A stretch of DNA of 64,000 nt from Desulfamplus sp. (GTDB taxonomy: Bacteria > Desulfobacterota > Desulfobacteria > Desulfobacterales > Desulfobacteraceae). Below the pieces are notes generated by a model. It did no database searches. It was not told the DNA's origin and worked only from the letters and a program-made list of their open reading frames with translations. Position 1 is the first letter of the stretch. Each line of letters opens with the position of its first letter. The position numbers and the translations under genes were made by a program. Below are positions 31,804-41,605 of this stretch, piece after piece. The stretch covers positions 24,731 through 88,730 of the forward strand of contig JADFZJ010000007.1 in assembly GCA_015232555.1 (NCBI GenBank). The letters run 5' to 3'.

Positions 31804-31871
31804 AAATTATCTCCCTGATATCATCACTATCAAAGCTCAATAAAAATGTAATTATAAAGGAGCAAGATAAA

Positions 31872-32804
31872 GTGGAAATTGAGCAAGATATAAATAGAAA
31901 TGAATCCGTTGATGTTAATAATACCCAATCTTCCCTTACAAGTGGGCAGGCAAGTTCTGATTTAATTTCACTTAGTAATCTGCTCCGTTTTTTCAGTGCA
32001 CCTCAGAGATATTTTCTTGAAAACACTCTGGGAATCCACCTCAAAGATCAGGGAGAAACTCTTGATGATTGTGAACCATTCTGTCTGGATTATCTTGAGA
32101 ATTATAATCTAAAAGATGAGATGCTAAACCGAATGATAAAAGGAAGCGATATAAAAATAGATACATACAGAGCTAAAGGTGTGCTTCCACACGGAACAGC
32201 AGGGGCAGCTTTCTTTGAGGATACAGTAAACAAAGTCAAAGCCTTTTACACTAAAATAAACCAATATGTTGCACAGGGTAGATCAGAGTCTATTGAAGTT
32301 GATATTACAGGCAATGGCTGGCGGTTAAAGGGTATAGTTGCTGATATATGGGGTGATAGATTGGTAAGATTTAGAATTGCATCTGTAAAACCAAAAGATA
32401 TTTTACGGGCATGGATTATACATCTATCCTGCCTCTGCTCTCCTAAATGCAAGATAGATATAAATAGCACACTACTCATAGGCAGTGATAAGCATTGTTA
32501 TTTTACAACTCCAGAAGAGCCTCTTGCGATTCTGGATAGCCTCATAAAACTGTATAAACATGGAATTAAGACTCCTCTCCGTTTTTTTCCAGCAGCATCA
32601 AAGGTTTATGCAGAGGGAAAGGGGATTGAGAAAGCTGAAAAAGAGTTTCAAGGTAATAATATTAGTTATACAAGTAATGCTGAAGGTCAATCAGAAGAGG
32701 TAAAGCTTTGTTTTAGACACCTTGAGACACCATTGGACAATGAGTTCTGTTCACTATCTAATTCTGTTTGGCTGCCAGTGATTGAGCATTTAGAATGCAA
32801 CTAA
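31872..32804 (+). CDS. RecC C-terminal domain protein (orphan fragment, GTG start)
   Basis: SNLLRFFSAPQRYFLENTLGIHL...EPFCLDYLENYNLKDEML...YRAKGVLPHGTAGAAFFE...ITGNGWRLKGIV match the RecC C-terminal region; only about 310 aa present; in-frame stop TAA at 31803-31805. Confidence 0.75.
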   Translation: MEIEQDINRNESVDVNNTQSSLTSGQASSDLISLSNLLRFFSAPQRYFLENTLGIHLKDQGETLDDCEPFCLDYLENYNLKDEMLNRMIKGSDIKIDTYRAKGVLPHGTAGAAFFEDTVNKVKAFYTKINQYVAQGRSESIEVDITGNGWRLKGIVADIWGDRLVRFRIASVKPKDILRAWIIHLSCLCSPKCKIDINSTLLIGSDKHCYFTTPEEPLAILDSLIKLYKHGIKTPLRFFPAASKVYAEGKGIEKAEKEFQGNNISYTSNAEGQSEEVKLCFRHLETPLDNEFCSLSNSVWLPVIEHLECN

Positions 32805-32807
32805 CAA

Positions 32808-32860
32808 AACATAAGCAGCTTCGTTGCAATTATTGTTGGATTGAAATTTCTGAATAATAA
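32808..32860 (+). repeat. GCAGCTTCGCTGC interspersed repeat
   Basis: AACATAAGCAGCTTCGTTGCAATTATTGTTGGATTGAAATTTCTGAATAATAA. Confidence 0.8.
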
Positions 32861-32877
32861 AATAGGAACACCTTGAT

Positions 32878-33451
32878 TATGAACAATAAAATTACCCTTG
32901 TAATTGGCGGATGTAGAAGCGGCAAAAGCAGCCATGCCCTATATCTTGCCAATCAGATTGCACAAAACAAAAAACAGATAGAATGCAATAATAAGAGTCT
33001 ATCCAGTAGAAGAAAAATATTTATGGCAACATCAGTGCCTACAGATAAAGAGATGGATGCCCGCGTGATAAAACACCAAAAAGAGCGGGGAGATGATTGG
33101 ATTACTGCTGAAGTGCCAGTTGAAGTTCCATTAAAAATTAAAGAATTCTTTAAATCTGCTGACGTTATTCTTGTTGACTGCCTCACCTTGTGGGTATCTA
33201 ACCTTATGTTTAACAACTTTGATGATGATGCAATCTTAAAAATAACCCAAGAGTTCCAAGATTTGCTTACAAATTCGACATCACCAATTTTTTTGGTCTC
33301 AAACGAGGTTGGAATGGGTGTTGTACCAGAAAACGCTTTAGCACGGCGTTTTAGAGATATGGCAGGCATGGTCAATCAAAAGATTGCACAGACAGCGGAT
33401 CAGGTTATCTACACAGTTGCGGGAATTCCCATGACTATAAAAAATCGGTAA
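32878..33451 (+). CDS. cobU: Adenosylcobinamide kinase / adenosylcobinamide-phosphate guanylyltransferase
   Basis: ITLVIGGCRSGKSSHAL P-loop, ATSVPTDKEMDARVIKHQKERGDDWITAEVP, LVDCLTLWVSNL, VSNEVGMGVVPENALARRFRDMAGMVNQKIA. Confidence 0.92.
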
Positions 33452-33499
33452 CTTCTCAATAAGTCAGGGTTGATTTTTAAAAATTTTGGAAATATACAC

Positions 33500-33545
33500 T
33501 CCAGTGGAGCGGCTATTACCGTCCACTGGATTTTGTATTAATGGT
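33500..33545. terminator. Putative terminator between convergent cobU and receiver-DUF342 gene
   Basis: TCCAGTGGA (33500-33508) ... TCCACTGGA (33532-33540) followed by TTTTG. Confidence 0.5.
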
Positions 33546-36473
33546 TCATGTCCTATAAACATGAGGTTTACCTGCTGCACTCAGAGGCACTACAAGCATT
33601 TCATTAAATGGATTATTGGGGTCATTCATATTTACAGTTTGTTGAATTATGGAGTTCTTAATGTTGTTCTTTACAGTCATGGAACAATTATTACCTGTAA
33701 TTTGTGTGCCTGCAAAGACGGTTCCATGAACAGTAAGCCCCACACCCTGTTTACTGCTTAACTCTTTTTGCTCCTGATGCCATTTCTTAAAACCGTTCTT
33801 ATCTTTTAAAATGCCCTGCATATCTGTTCTGATAGATTTTAGTTTAGCTTTGAGTTCAGAAATTTTTGTCTGGAGAGTATCATTTTCATCAAACAGGCTA
33901 TTAATCGTCTCATCCATTTTCAACGCCCTTTTGTCAAGATCAGCCAAAAATTCATCCATCTGTTTTTTGACAATAGAACTTGTGGCAAATTTTTTGTCTT
34001 CTAATGTCTTTTGTCTTTCGACTGCAAGCCTCTCTTGAAGTCTGGAAAGTTCCGACAGATCGTTCAACTGCCTCAAGCTCTGATGTTGATATTGCTTTTC
34101 CACAGCTTCAAGTTTGACTATATTCTCTTTATGGCGGTTAATGTTTTCATCAAAAGCCTTAATAATATCTCTTGCATGGTCATCAGCCCCAGGAAACAGA
34201 CGGCAGGGAGGAGATACCTCGCTGCCGATATTCATCGCCTCTATCCCTTTTGCCGCATAAATTGTAGATGCCACAATTCTTCCCCGCGGCACAATAACCT
34301 TACCGCTTGTAATAATTGTGCAGTCAATTATCTCTTTTTGTACCACAACATCACCAAGTGCAATAACTTTGCTCTTTTTTATTGTTTGGGCTGTTAAAAG
34401 AACCCCCGTTTTAATCAGCGAGCCGTTGATATTATTTTTAACAGATAAACTGTTGCTGATATTTACATCAGCCTCATCAATATCGTTTACTGTAAGATTT
34501 CCTCCAGTTACGCTAAATCCTGGAAGTATGCTTCCATGAATAATGATATCTCCACTAAACTTTACGTTTCCAGTTCTAAAATCAACGTTTCCCTTAATGA
34601 TCTTTTCTGGAAAAACACTTATCTTACCAGTAAGGCTGATATCTGGTCTGCCATTTGCGGCTGCAACAGCTTTTAATCCATCTTTTGATATCTCTACGCC
34701 TTGTCCGCAATCAAGATTCACATCAGTCGGAGTTGGAACTGTAATCTCTGTTCCCCTGACCGTAATCCCGTTAATTGGTAGTATAGGGGGAATCTTTTCA
34801 GCTAAAATCGTCCCTTGTGTTACATTAGGAATCTCTCCTCTATCCCTGTAATCAAATCTGCCAGACGCAAGCTCTTTGCCAAAATGGCTGTTTTCACTCT
34901 CAAACAGATATTTTATAACTCCATTACGACCGCTCTTTGCCGGCTTTCCTCTTGCAATTATAAACTTATCTTTTTTTGATGCTACTTGACGAAGAAACAG
35001 CTCAATTGATACATCATCAACAAGTCCATAAACTATCTGATGTTTAATGCCAAGCGTCTTTTTTAGAGCTTCTACACTCATATTTTTTGGCATATCACCA
35101 GCAAGCCTTATAGTTGCGTCCAAGCCATCTTCTGATACAGATATCTCAAATGGTTCTCTTTTATCTGTTGAAATTATATTTCCAATTGAATCTGCATGAT
35201 CTGTCTGCTCTTGCTTTTGTGTTGAAGTATGTTGTTGATGGGGCTGTGCAATAGAATTGCTAATATCATCTGCTTGAGTTTGTGAGATTATAGAGCGTTC
35301 AACTAAAATATCTTTAATTAACCTTAGCTGAAATGTCTTTGTAAAATGGAGCATTTGAAATTCAAGAGCATTTAATATTTCAGATTCAGTTGAAAAATTT
35401 CTGTTAATAACTGCTTTGGAAAATATTTTATCAAGAGCACGCTGTCTTAAAAAACTCTTTTTCTTCCGTTTGAGTATAAGTTCGTTGCTTCTATCGCTAA
35501 TACCTACACCTACTACGCCATCTTCTATGTTATCGTTTGGCAAGGAAGCCGTTTCATTGCCACCCTCAGAGGCAAGCATCTCTCTTTCTGAGTATATCTG
35601 ATCAATTATAATGGACTCTTTCTGCTCTTCTGTAATTATCTTTTCTGCAACAAGAATATCACCAAGAAGGCGGCAGGTAGTTGTGTTGTTGAACTCTTGA
35701 GCCTGAATCTGAAGCCCTCGTTCAATATCAAACTGTGTGACTCCAAAGTTCTGAATAGCTGTTTTGGCAAAAGTTTTACCCATTCTTCTACGGGTAACAG
35801 CAACAATTTTGCTCATATCCTCTGATGATATGAGATTTTTTTCAAACAAGATATTTTCAAGAGAGACATTTCTTCCAGATTGGCGGGCGATCTGCATGGC
35901 AGTGAGTGAGCTATCGAGCTGATCTTGTGTAATAAACCCATGATGAAGAGCTACTCTTCCTAAAAATAGATCTTTTCTATGCTCTTCAAACTTTTGGATC
36001 TCCATATCCATTCTGTTTATCTCTGGAAGTTCAGATTCGGCAGGACGAGAAATTGCAAGTTCACGTACCTTGTCAGGAGATTCAAGTGCCTGACTGATCA
36101 TAATAATAAGCTCGTCACTGTTCCATGGTTTAGTAAGATATCTGTGAGTAACTCCCTGATTGATTGATTGTAAAATATCATCTCTATCTGCATATCCAGA
36201 CAGAATAAATCTCATGGCATTAGGAAGCATGTTTACAGTCTTTTCTAAAAACTGTGTGCCAGTCATATTTGGCATTCTCTGATCAGAGATTATTAAAAAG
36301 ATATTTTTTCGCTCCTCTTCAATCGATTGATTATTTTTTTTAATAATCTCAAGTGCATCATCTCCTCCTGAAGCAGATAAGATATGATATGGTTCTGGCA
36401 ATAGAAGTCTTTTTAAGGATTTTATGATAGATTCCTGATCATCAACAATTATTATGGTATTTTTTTCTTCCAT
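33546..36473 (-). CDS. Response regulator with central helical repeats and C-terminal DUF342/FapA-like domain, paralog 1
   Basis: Receiver LIISDQRMPNMTG, YLTKPW; C-terminal VTGGNLTVNDIDEADVNISNSLSVKNNINGSLIKTG..IIDCTIITSGKVIVPRGRIVAS as in DUF342 proteins. Confidence 0.82.
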   Translation of the reverse strand: MEEKNTIIIVDDQESIIKSLKRLLLPEPYHILSASGGDDALEIIKKNNQSIEEERKNIFLIISDQRMPNMTGTQFLEKTVNMLPNAMRFILSGYADRDDILQSINQGVTHRYLTKPWNSDELIIMISQALESPDKVRELAISRPAESELPEINRMDMEIQKFEEHRKDLFLGRVALHHGFITQDQLDSSLTAMQIARQSGRNVSLENILFEKNLISSEDMSKIVAVTRRRMGKTFAKTAIQNFGVTQFDIERGLQIQAQEFNNTTTCRLLGDILVAEKIITEEQKESIIIDQIYSEREMLASEGGNETASLPNDNIEDGVVGVGISDRSNELILKRKKKSFLRQRALDKIFSKAVINRNFSTESEILNALEFQMLHFTKTFQLRLIKDILVERSIISQTQADDISNSIAQPHQQHTSTQKQEQTDHADSIGNIISTDKREPFEISVSEDGLDATIRLAGDMPKNMSVEALKKTLGIKHQIVYGLVDDVSIELFLRQVASKKDKFIIARGKPAKSGRNGVIKYLFESENSHFGKELASGRFDYRDRGEIPNVTQGTILAEKIPPILPINGITVRGTEITVPTPTDVNLDCGQGVEISKDGLKAVAAANGRPDISLTGKISVFPEKIIKGNVDFRTGNVKFSGDIIIHGSILPGFSVTGGNLTVNDIDEADVNISNSLSVKNNINGSLIKTGVLLTAQTIKKSKVIALGDVVVQKEIIDCTIITSGKVIVPRGRIVASTIYAAKGIEAMNIGSEVSPPCRLFPGADDHARDIIKAFDENINRHKENIVKLEAVEKQYQHQSLRQLNDLSELSRLQERLAVERQKTLEDKKFATSSIVKKQMDEFLADLDKRALKMDETINSLFDENDTLQTKISELKAKLKSIRTDMQGILKDKNGFKKWHQEQKELSSKQGVGLTVHGTVFAGTQITGNNCSMTVKNNIKNSIIQQTVNMNDPNNPFNEMLVVPLSAAGKPHVYRT

Positions 36474-36555
36474 ATTTTTTCCTTAAATTCAGTTAAATTC
36501 CACTGACCACATCAAATTATTTGATAAAATTGATTTGCAGGATTTTCACTGTTAA

Positions 36556-39500
36556 TCATGTGTTTCTGTAAACATGAGCCTGATTTGTCTTTGCACTGAG
36601 CGGGTCTATCCTCATCTCATAGAATGGATTTGCAGGATTTTCACTGTTCATAACCTGATGGATTGTAGAATTTTTAATAGAGTTTTTCAGCGTAACAGAA
36701 CAGTTGCTGCTTGTGATTTGAGTTCTGGCAAATATTGTTCCTTGGACAACAACAGCAACAGAACCCTCTTTGCGAGTATCCTCTTTTTGAGCCTTGAACC
36801 ATGTTTCAAATGTGTTTTTCTCTTTAAGAACTGCCTGTATCTGACTCTGCAGCTCTTTTATTCTTGCTTTTGTTTCATTAGCTCTATTTTCTGTATTATC
36901 ATGTTCATCAAACAGTCTATTTACGGTTTCATCTGCCCTTAATATTTTTTTATCAATATCTGCTATGGATTCAGCCATCTGTTTTTTTACAGCTTCGTTT
37001 GTCACACTCTTTATCTGATTTAAAATATTTTTTTTGTTTATTGCAAGCTGCTCTTGCACTTTAGATAGTTCTGATAAATTATTCAACTGATTCCAGCTCT
37101 GCTGTTCATATTGCTCTTTAGATGCCTCAAATTTTACTAATTGCTCTTTTTTAGAATCAATTTTATCATTAAACTGCTTGATAATATCAAGTGCATGATC
37201 ATCAACACCAGGAAAAAGATGACATGGAGAGGAGACATCACTTCCGATATTCATAGCTTCGATCCCTTTTGCAGCACGAATCTGGCTTGCCACAATTCTG
37301 CCTCGAGGCACTTTTACTTTACCGCTCGTTATAATGATACAGTCGATAATCTCTTTTTGTACTACAACATCACCTTGTGCAATAACTGTGCATTTTTTCA
37401 ATATTTGGGCTGTAACTGTTCCGCCTGTTTTGATTTTGGAATCATTCGCACCGCTTTTGACAACAAGAGTGTTTTTAATATTAACCTCAGCCTCCTCAAT
37501 ATCACTGACAGTAAGGTTATTAGCGGCTACGCTGAACCCCGCCAGTATATTACCCTTTACAGTTACATCTCCGTTGAATTTGACATTGCCTGTTTTAAAA
37601 TCAACATCCCCCTTGATTAACAGTTCAGGCAGTACGCTTATTTTACCTGTAAGTGAGATATCTGGGCGACCATTAGCCGTGGCAATTACCTTTAAGCCGT
37701 CTTTGGATACCTCAGCTCCTTTTCCACAGTCAAGAAGAGCGTCAACCGAAGCAAAAGCCTCAATTTCAGTGCCCCGTACAGTAACACCATTGACTCCTGA
37801 TATAAGTGGAATTTTTTCAGCCAAAATTGCCCCTTGTTCAACCATGGGCATCTCCCCTCTTTCACGATAATCAAATTGTCCTGAATCAAGCTCTTTACCA
37901 AAATCAGCATTATGATTTTCAAAAAAATATTTAATTGAGGCATTGCGTCCAAATTTTACAGGCTTGCCTTTTGCAATAGTAAAACTATTATGAGACGTTG
38001 ATTTATCTTTACAGGTACGTAAGAAAAGTTCAATTGATAGATCATCAGCTAAACCGTAACTTATCTGATTTTCGGCAACAAGTTTTTTCAATTTTTCTGC
38101 TGTCATATCTTCAGACAGATCACCACTAATATTTATTGATGCCTCCATCTCATCATCACTTAAGGTTAATTCAAATACCCCGTTCTGACCAATTGTTATG
38201 GTATTTTTCTGCTTCCCCCTCGTTGGTTCTTCAGATGCCCTTTGGGATTCAATAGCACTCTCTTTTTTCTTTTCACTCTTTAGGGAACTCGGCGGTTCAT
38301 CTTTGTTTTGTAATGGTGTTTTATCTGTTTGAGTCTGAATATGTTGAGATGTTTGATGAGCCGTATCTCCTGAGATCAAGGTAGCAATGTCGTAAGATTG
38401 TGCTGGTGAAATTATGGCTCGTTCAAGCAAGATATCCTTGATTAGCTTGATTTCAAATGTTTTCGTAAAGTGGAGAAGCTGCTCTTCAAGGGCTTTGAGC
38501 ACCTCTGATTCTGTTACAAAGTTCTTTTTTATAGCAGATTTACAGAATATCTTATCAAGAGCACGCTGCCTGAAAAATTTTTTTTTCCTTTGATTCAGTA
38601 TGAGCTTCTCATTTACCTTATTAGCTATAACACTTTCACCCCCTGATGTATCAGTACTCACATCTTTTTGCGATTGAGAGGGCATATTACTATCAGAGCC
38701 TAACATCTCTCTTTCCGAGTATGTCATATCAATTACAATAGAATCTTTCTGATCCTCTGTAAGTATTTTCTCTGCAACAAGAATATCCCCAAGAAGACGG
38801 CAGGTGGTGGTGTTACTGAATTCTTTTGCCTGAATAGCAAAGCACCTGTCAATATCTTCTAACTTAACGCCATAATCTTTTATTGCAATAGAGCCGAACG
38901 ATTTCCCAAGTTTTCTGCGTGTGGCTGCAACGAGTTTTCCTATAGCATCTGATGAGATAAAACCCTTCTCAAACAGTATGTTTTCAAGAGAGACATTTCT
39001 TCCAGCCTGACGTTCAATCTGCATTGCGGTCATTGATGCTTCCAACTGCTTTTGATCAATGAATCCATGATGAACTGCCATTCTTCCAAGCGAGCGGTCC
39101 TTGCTGCGTTGATCAAATTCTCTTATCTCCCGCTCCATGATATTAGACTCCTGCTCTCGGAAAGCCCCATCATTGGGATAATTTGAAGTTATAAGACTTC
39201 TTATCTTATCAGGAGATTTAAATGCCTGATTAATGAGAAACAAAAGTTCATCATTTTTCCATGGCTTGGTAATGTAGCGTTGTACAATGCCTTGCTTCAT
39301 TGCATTTACTGCACTGTGTTCGTCAGAATATCCTGATAGGATAAATCTTATGGCATCAGGCAGCATATCTACTGTCTTTTCTAAAAACTGAACTCCTGTC
39401 ATATTTGGCATACGCTGATCAGATATGATTAGAAAAATATTCTCTTTATCTTCCTTAATGCTATTTTGATGCTTCTTGATAAGTTCAAGTGCACTCTGTC

Positions 39501-39618
39501 CGTCTGTTGCAGAGAGAATAATGTATGGTTCTGGAAGTAATAGCCTCTTTAAAGATTTTATAATAGATTCCTGATCATCAACAATCAGTATGATGTTTTG
39601 GGTGGCGGTATCTCTCAT
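36556..39618 (-). CDS. Response regulator with central helical repeats and C-terminal DUF342/FapA-like domain, paralog 2
   Basis: Same architecture and high similarity to 33546-36473. Confidence 0.82.
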   Translation of the reverse strand: MRDTATQNIILIVDDQESIIKSLKRLLLPEPYIILSATDGQSALELIKKHQNSIKEDKENIFLIISDQRMPNMTGVQFLEKTVDMLPDAIRFILSGYSDEHSAVNAMKQGIVQRYITKPWKNDELLFLINQAFKSPDKIRSLITSNYPNDGAFREQESNIMEREIREFDQRSKDRSLGRMAVHHGFIDQKQLEASMTAMQIERQAGRNVSLENILFEKGFISSDAIGKLVAATRRKLGKSFGSIAIKDYGVKLEDIDRCFAIQAKEFSNTTTCRLLGDILVAEKILTEDQKDSIVIDMTYSEREMLGSDSNMPSQSQKDVSTDTSGGESVIANKVNEKLILNQRKKKFFRQRALDKIFCKSAIKKNFVTESEVLKALEEQLLHFTKTFEIKLIKDILLERAIISPAQSYDIATLISGDTAHQTSQHIQTQTDKTPLQNKDEPPSSLKSEKKKESAIESQRASEEPTRGKQKNTITIGQNGVFELTLSDDEMEASINISGDLSEDMTAEKLKKLVAENQISYGLADDLSIELFLRTCKDKSTSHNSFTIAKGKPVKFGRNASIKYFFENHNADFGKELDSGQFDYRERGEMPMVEQGAILAEKIPLISGVNGVTVRGTEIEAFASVDALLDCGKGAEVSKDGLKVIATANGRPDISLTGKISVLPELLIKGDVDFKTGNVKFNGDVTVKGNILAGFSVAANNLTVSDIEEAEVNIKNTLVVKSGANDSKIKTGGTVTAQILKKCTVIAQGDVVVQKEIIDCIIITSGKVKVPRGRIVASQIRAAKGIEAMNIGSDVSSPCHLFPGVDDHALDIIKQFNDKIDSKKEQLVKFEASKEQYEQQSWNQLNNLSELSKVQEQLAINKKNILNQIKSVTNEAVKKQMAESIADIDKKILRADETVNRLFDEHDNTENRANETKARIKELQSQIQAVLKEKNTFETWFKAQKEDTRKEGSVAVVVQGTIFARTQITSSNCSVTLKNSIKNSTIHQVMNSENPANPFYEMRIDPLSAKTNQAHVYRNT

Positions 39619-39798
39619 ATTTTAGCTCCTTACAGTTATAAGTAGAGCAGTTTTTAGAGCAATTTTTATCAGTATCGAAGATTTTGAATTGTAATTTCTT
39701 CTATTTTTTATCGGCAGTTTTTTATGAATACTGGTAGGTTTTCTCAATTGCAAGATTTTTTTACATTTTATTGTGGGTGAAGCGTTATACACATTATA

Positions 39799-39838
39799 AA
39801 AAAAGCCTGTTACAGAATCATCTGTAACAGGCTTTTTT
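39799..39838. terminator. Bidirectional rho-independent terminator
   Basis: AAAAAAGCCTGTTACAG-aatcat-CTGTAACAGGCTTTTTTT. Confidence 0.9.
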
Positions 39839-39890
39839 TATATTAATAAATTTTGTTCTTTTTGATGTAGCCTTTGCATTTTTATTGAAA

Positions 39891-39918
39891 GTAGAGACGC
39901 ACCGCCGTGCGTCTCTAC
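39891..39918. repeat. GTAGAGACGCAC...GTGCGTCTCTAC inverted repeat, copy 2
   Basis: GTAGAGACGCAC-CGCC-GTGCGTCTCTAC, perfect 12-bp arms. Confidence 0.85.
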
Positions 39919-39933
39919 GGTTTATTTTAGGTT

Positions 39934-41256
39934 TTACTCGTCTGCCATTTCAGGATGGAATACATCAACATCAACAAGATCATCACCAAGATAAGCTCTT
40001 TCTTTAGGACCAAGAATACCAAGAGAGAGGCACAGCAGTGTCCAGAGATGAACTGTCTGCCATGCATGTCCATGCACATCACTCAGATCATGCACCTGAG
40101 CATGGCAATTATGACATGGAGTGATGCAGTAAGCAGCTTTTGTTGCAAGTATCTGATTTGCTTTTGTCTCTCCATAAGCCCGTCTTGCCTCGGTAAAACC
40201 TGACTGAAGGAAACCTCCACCGCCGCCGCAGCAGAAGTTGTTGGATTTGTTGGGAGTCATATCAACAAAGTTCTCTTCACCAACAACAGCCTTGACTATA
40301 TAACGCAGATCATCAGCAACAGGGTCTCCAAAGGTTTTTCTTACAAGCTGACATGGATCTTGTACCGTGAATTTGATTTTTCTATCTTTATTCCACTCTG
40401 AACTTGGTTTGAGCTTTCCTTCTTTTATCCACTGGGCGTAAAGTTGAATTATACTTTTAATCTCAAATTTATGTTCAATTTTAAATTTTTTCAGTCCTGC
40501 CAGGACTGCAAATAGTTCGTGCCCTCACTCAGTGTTGAGCCACACTTTGGCTCCAAGATCATCTACTGCCTTTGCTTTTATTCTTACAATCTTTTCCCAA
40601 TTTTCATCTTCTGCCATGAAAAGACAATAGTTTTCTGCTGCAAATCCTTTTGAGCTGTATGTCCAGTCTGCTCCTGCAAGATGGAGGATTTTCCATAAAG
40701 GCACCATCTCATCTGGTTCTGTTACAGGCTCTCTTGAGTTCTGGTTAAGAACATAATATGCCCCTTCTCGGTTGATATCTGCTGTCATTTCAGCAAATTC
40801 TGGCTGACCTTCTCTGTATTCCTCAAGAACATCATTAACAACAAATTCAAAATCCTCTTCTGTTGCACCCATGGCACTACATGTGTCATTTTTCAAGGCT
40901 TGGTCACAAGAACCCGCAATACCTCTGGGCTTCTTTTCTCTGGGCCAGGATTTTCTTGCATGAAATACTAATTGTGGAATGTTGATTTCCATGGGGCACA
41001 CATAAATGCACCTCTGGCACATGGAGCACATCCATACCCAGTTTGTACTCAATATCTCCTCATCCATTCCAAGTGCTGCCATTCTCAGGAATTTTCTTGG
41101 GTCCATTCCCTCAAGACCTGTGGCAGGACAGCCTGACGCACATGCACCGCATGTAAGACAGGCATTGAGATTGCCGCCGTTTGGCAGAATCTCCATAACC
41201 TTGTCTTTGAAAACACTCTTGTGTTTTCTTCCAATTTTAATTGCCGCTTCCCCCAT
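39934..41256 (-). CDS. CCG-domain Fe-S oxidoreductase (HdrD/TmcB/DsrK-like), predicted selenoprotein with in-frame TGA read as Sec
   Basis: N-terminal 4Fe-4S motifs CLTCGACASGCPATG and CSMCQRCIYVCP; KVWLNTE-TGA-GHELFAVLAGLKKF...VQDPCQLVR...NNFCCGGGGGF...CHNCH in one frame. Merges ORFs 40525-41256 and 39934-40260. Confidence 0.85.
40492..40527 (-). promoter_or_regulatory. Candidate bacterial SECIS element downstream of UGA
   Basis: UGA (40527-40525), 16-nt spacer, CAGUCC-UGGCA-GGACUG hairpin (40508-40492) with G at loop position 2. Confidence 0.7.
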
Positions 41257-41605
41257 GCTTTAAATTTCCTCCATATTATATTAAAAATGGTAGTTCGTTT
41301 ACATATTGGTCATATTATGTAAAATCAATTTAAGAACTAATATTACTTTAAAACTACGTTTAATAAATTAAAAACTTTTATGATAAATATTGTTAAAAGT
41401 TTCTGATGCACATATTTTTGTAAAATTTATAAAGCATCATTTAAATTTTTATATTTTTCTCTTATTATCAACTTCATGTCAACCAATTTTAACAAAATCA
41501 ATAACCAATTTTAACAAAACTAATAACTTTATTGAAAACTTTAGCTTTAATAAAATTAAATACGTTTCAAATCATCTATTTAAAAGAGATTTATTAACTG
41601 GAAGT

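Noticed and set aside
39934-40525. Reading the HdrD-like gene as a pseudogene or as two separate genes (as in the ORF track)
   Set aside because: The two ORFs share a frame with no intervening stop other than the single TGA, the sequence on both sides is conserved-looking, and a SECIS-like hairpin follows; sequencing error remains possible but is not preferred.
41390-41605. 72-aa N-terminal extension of HrpA in the ORF track
   Set aside because: Low-complexity, no RBS, not family-like; internal ATG at 41606 with GGAAG upstream is a better start.
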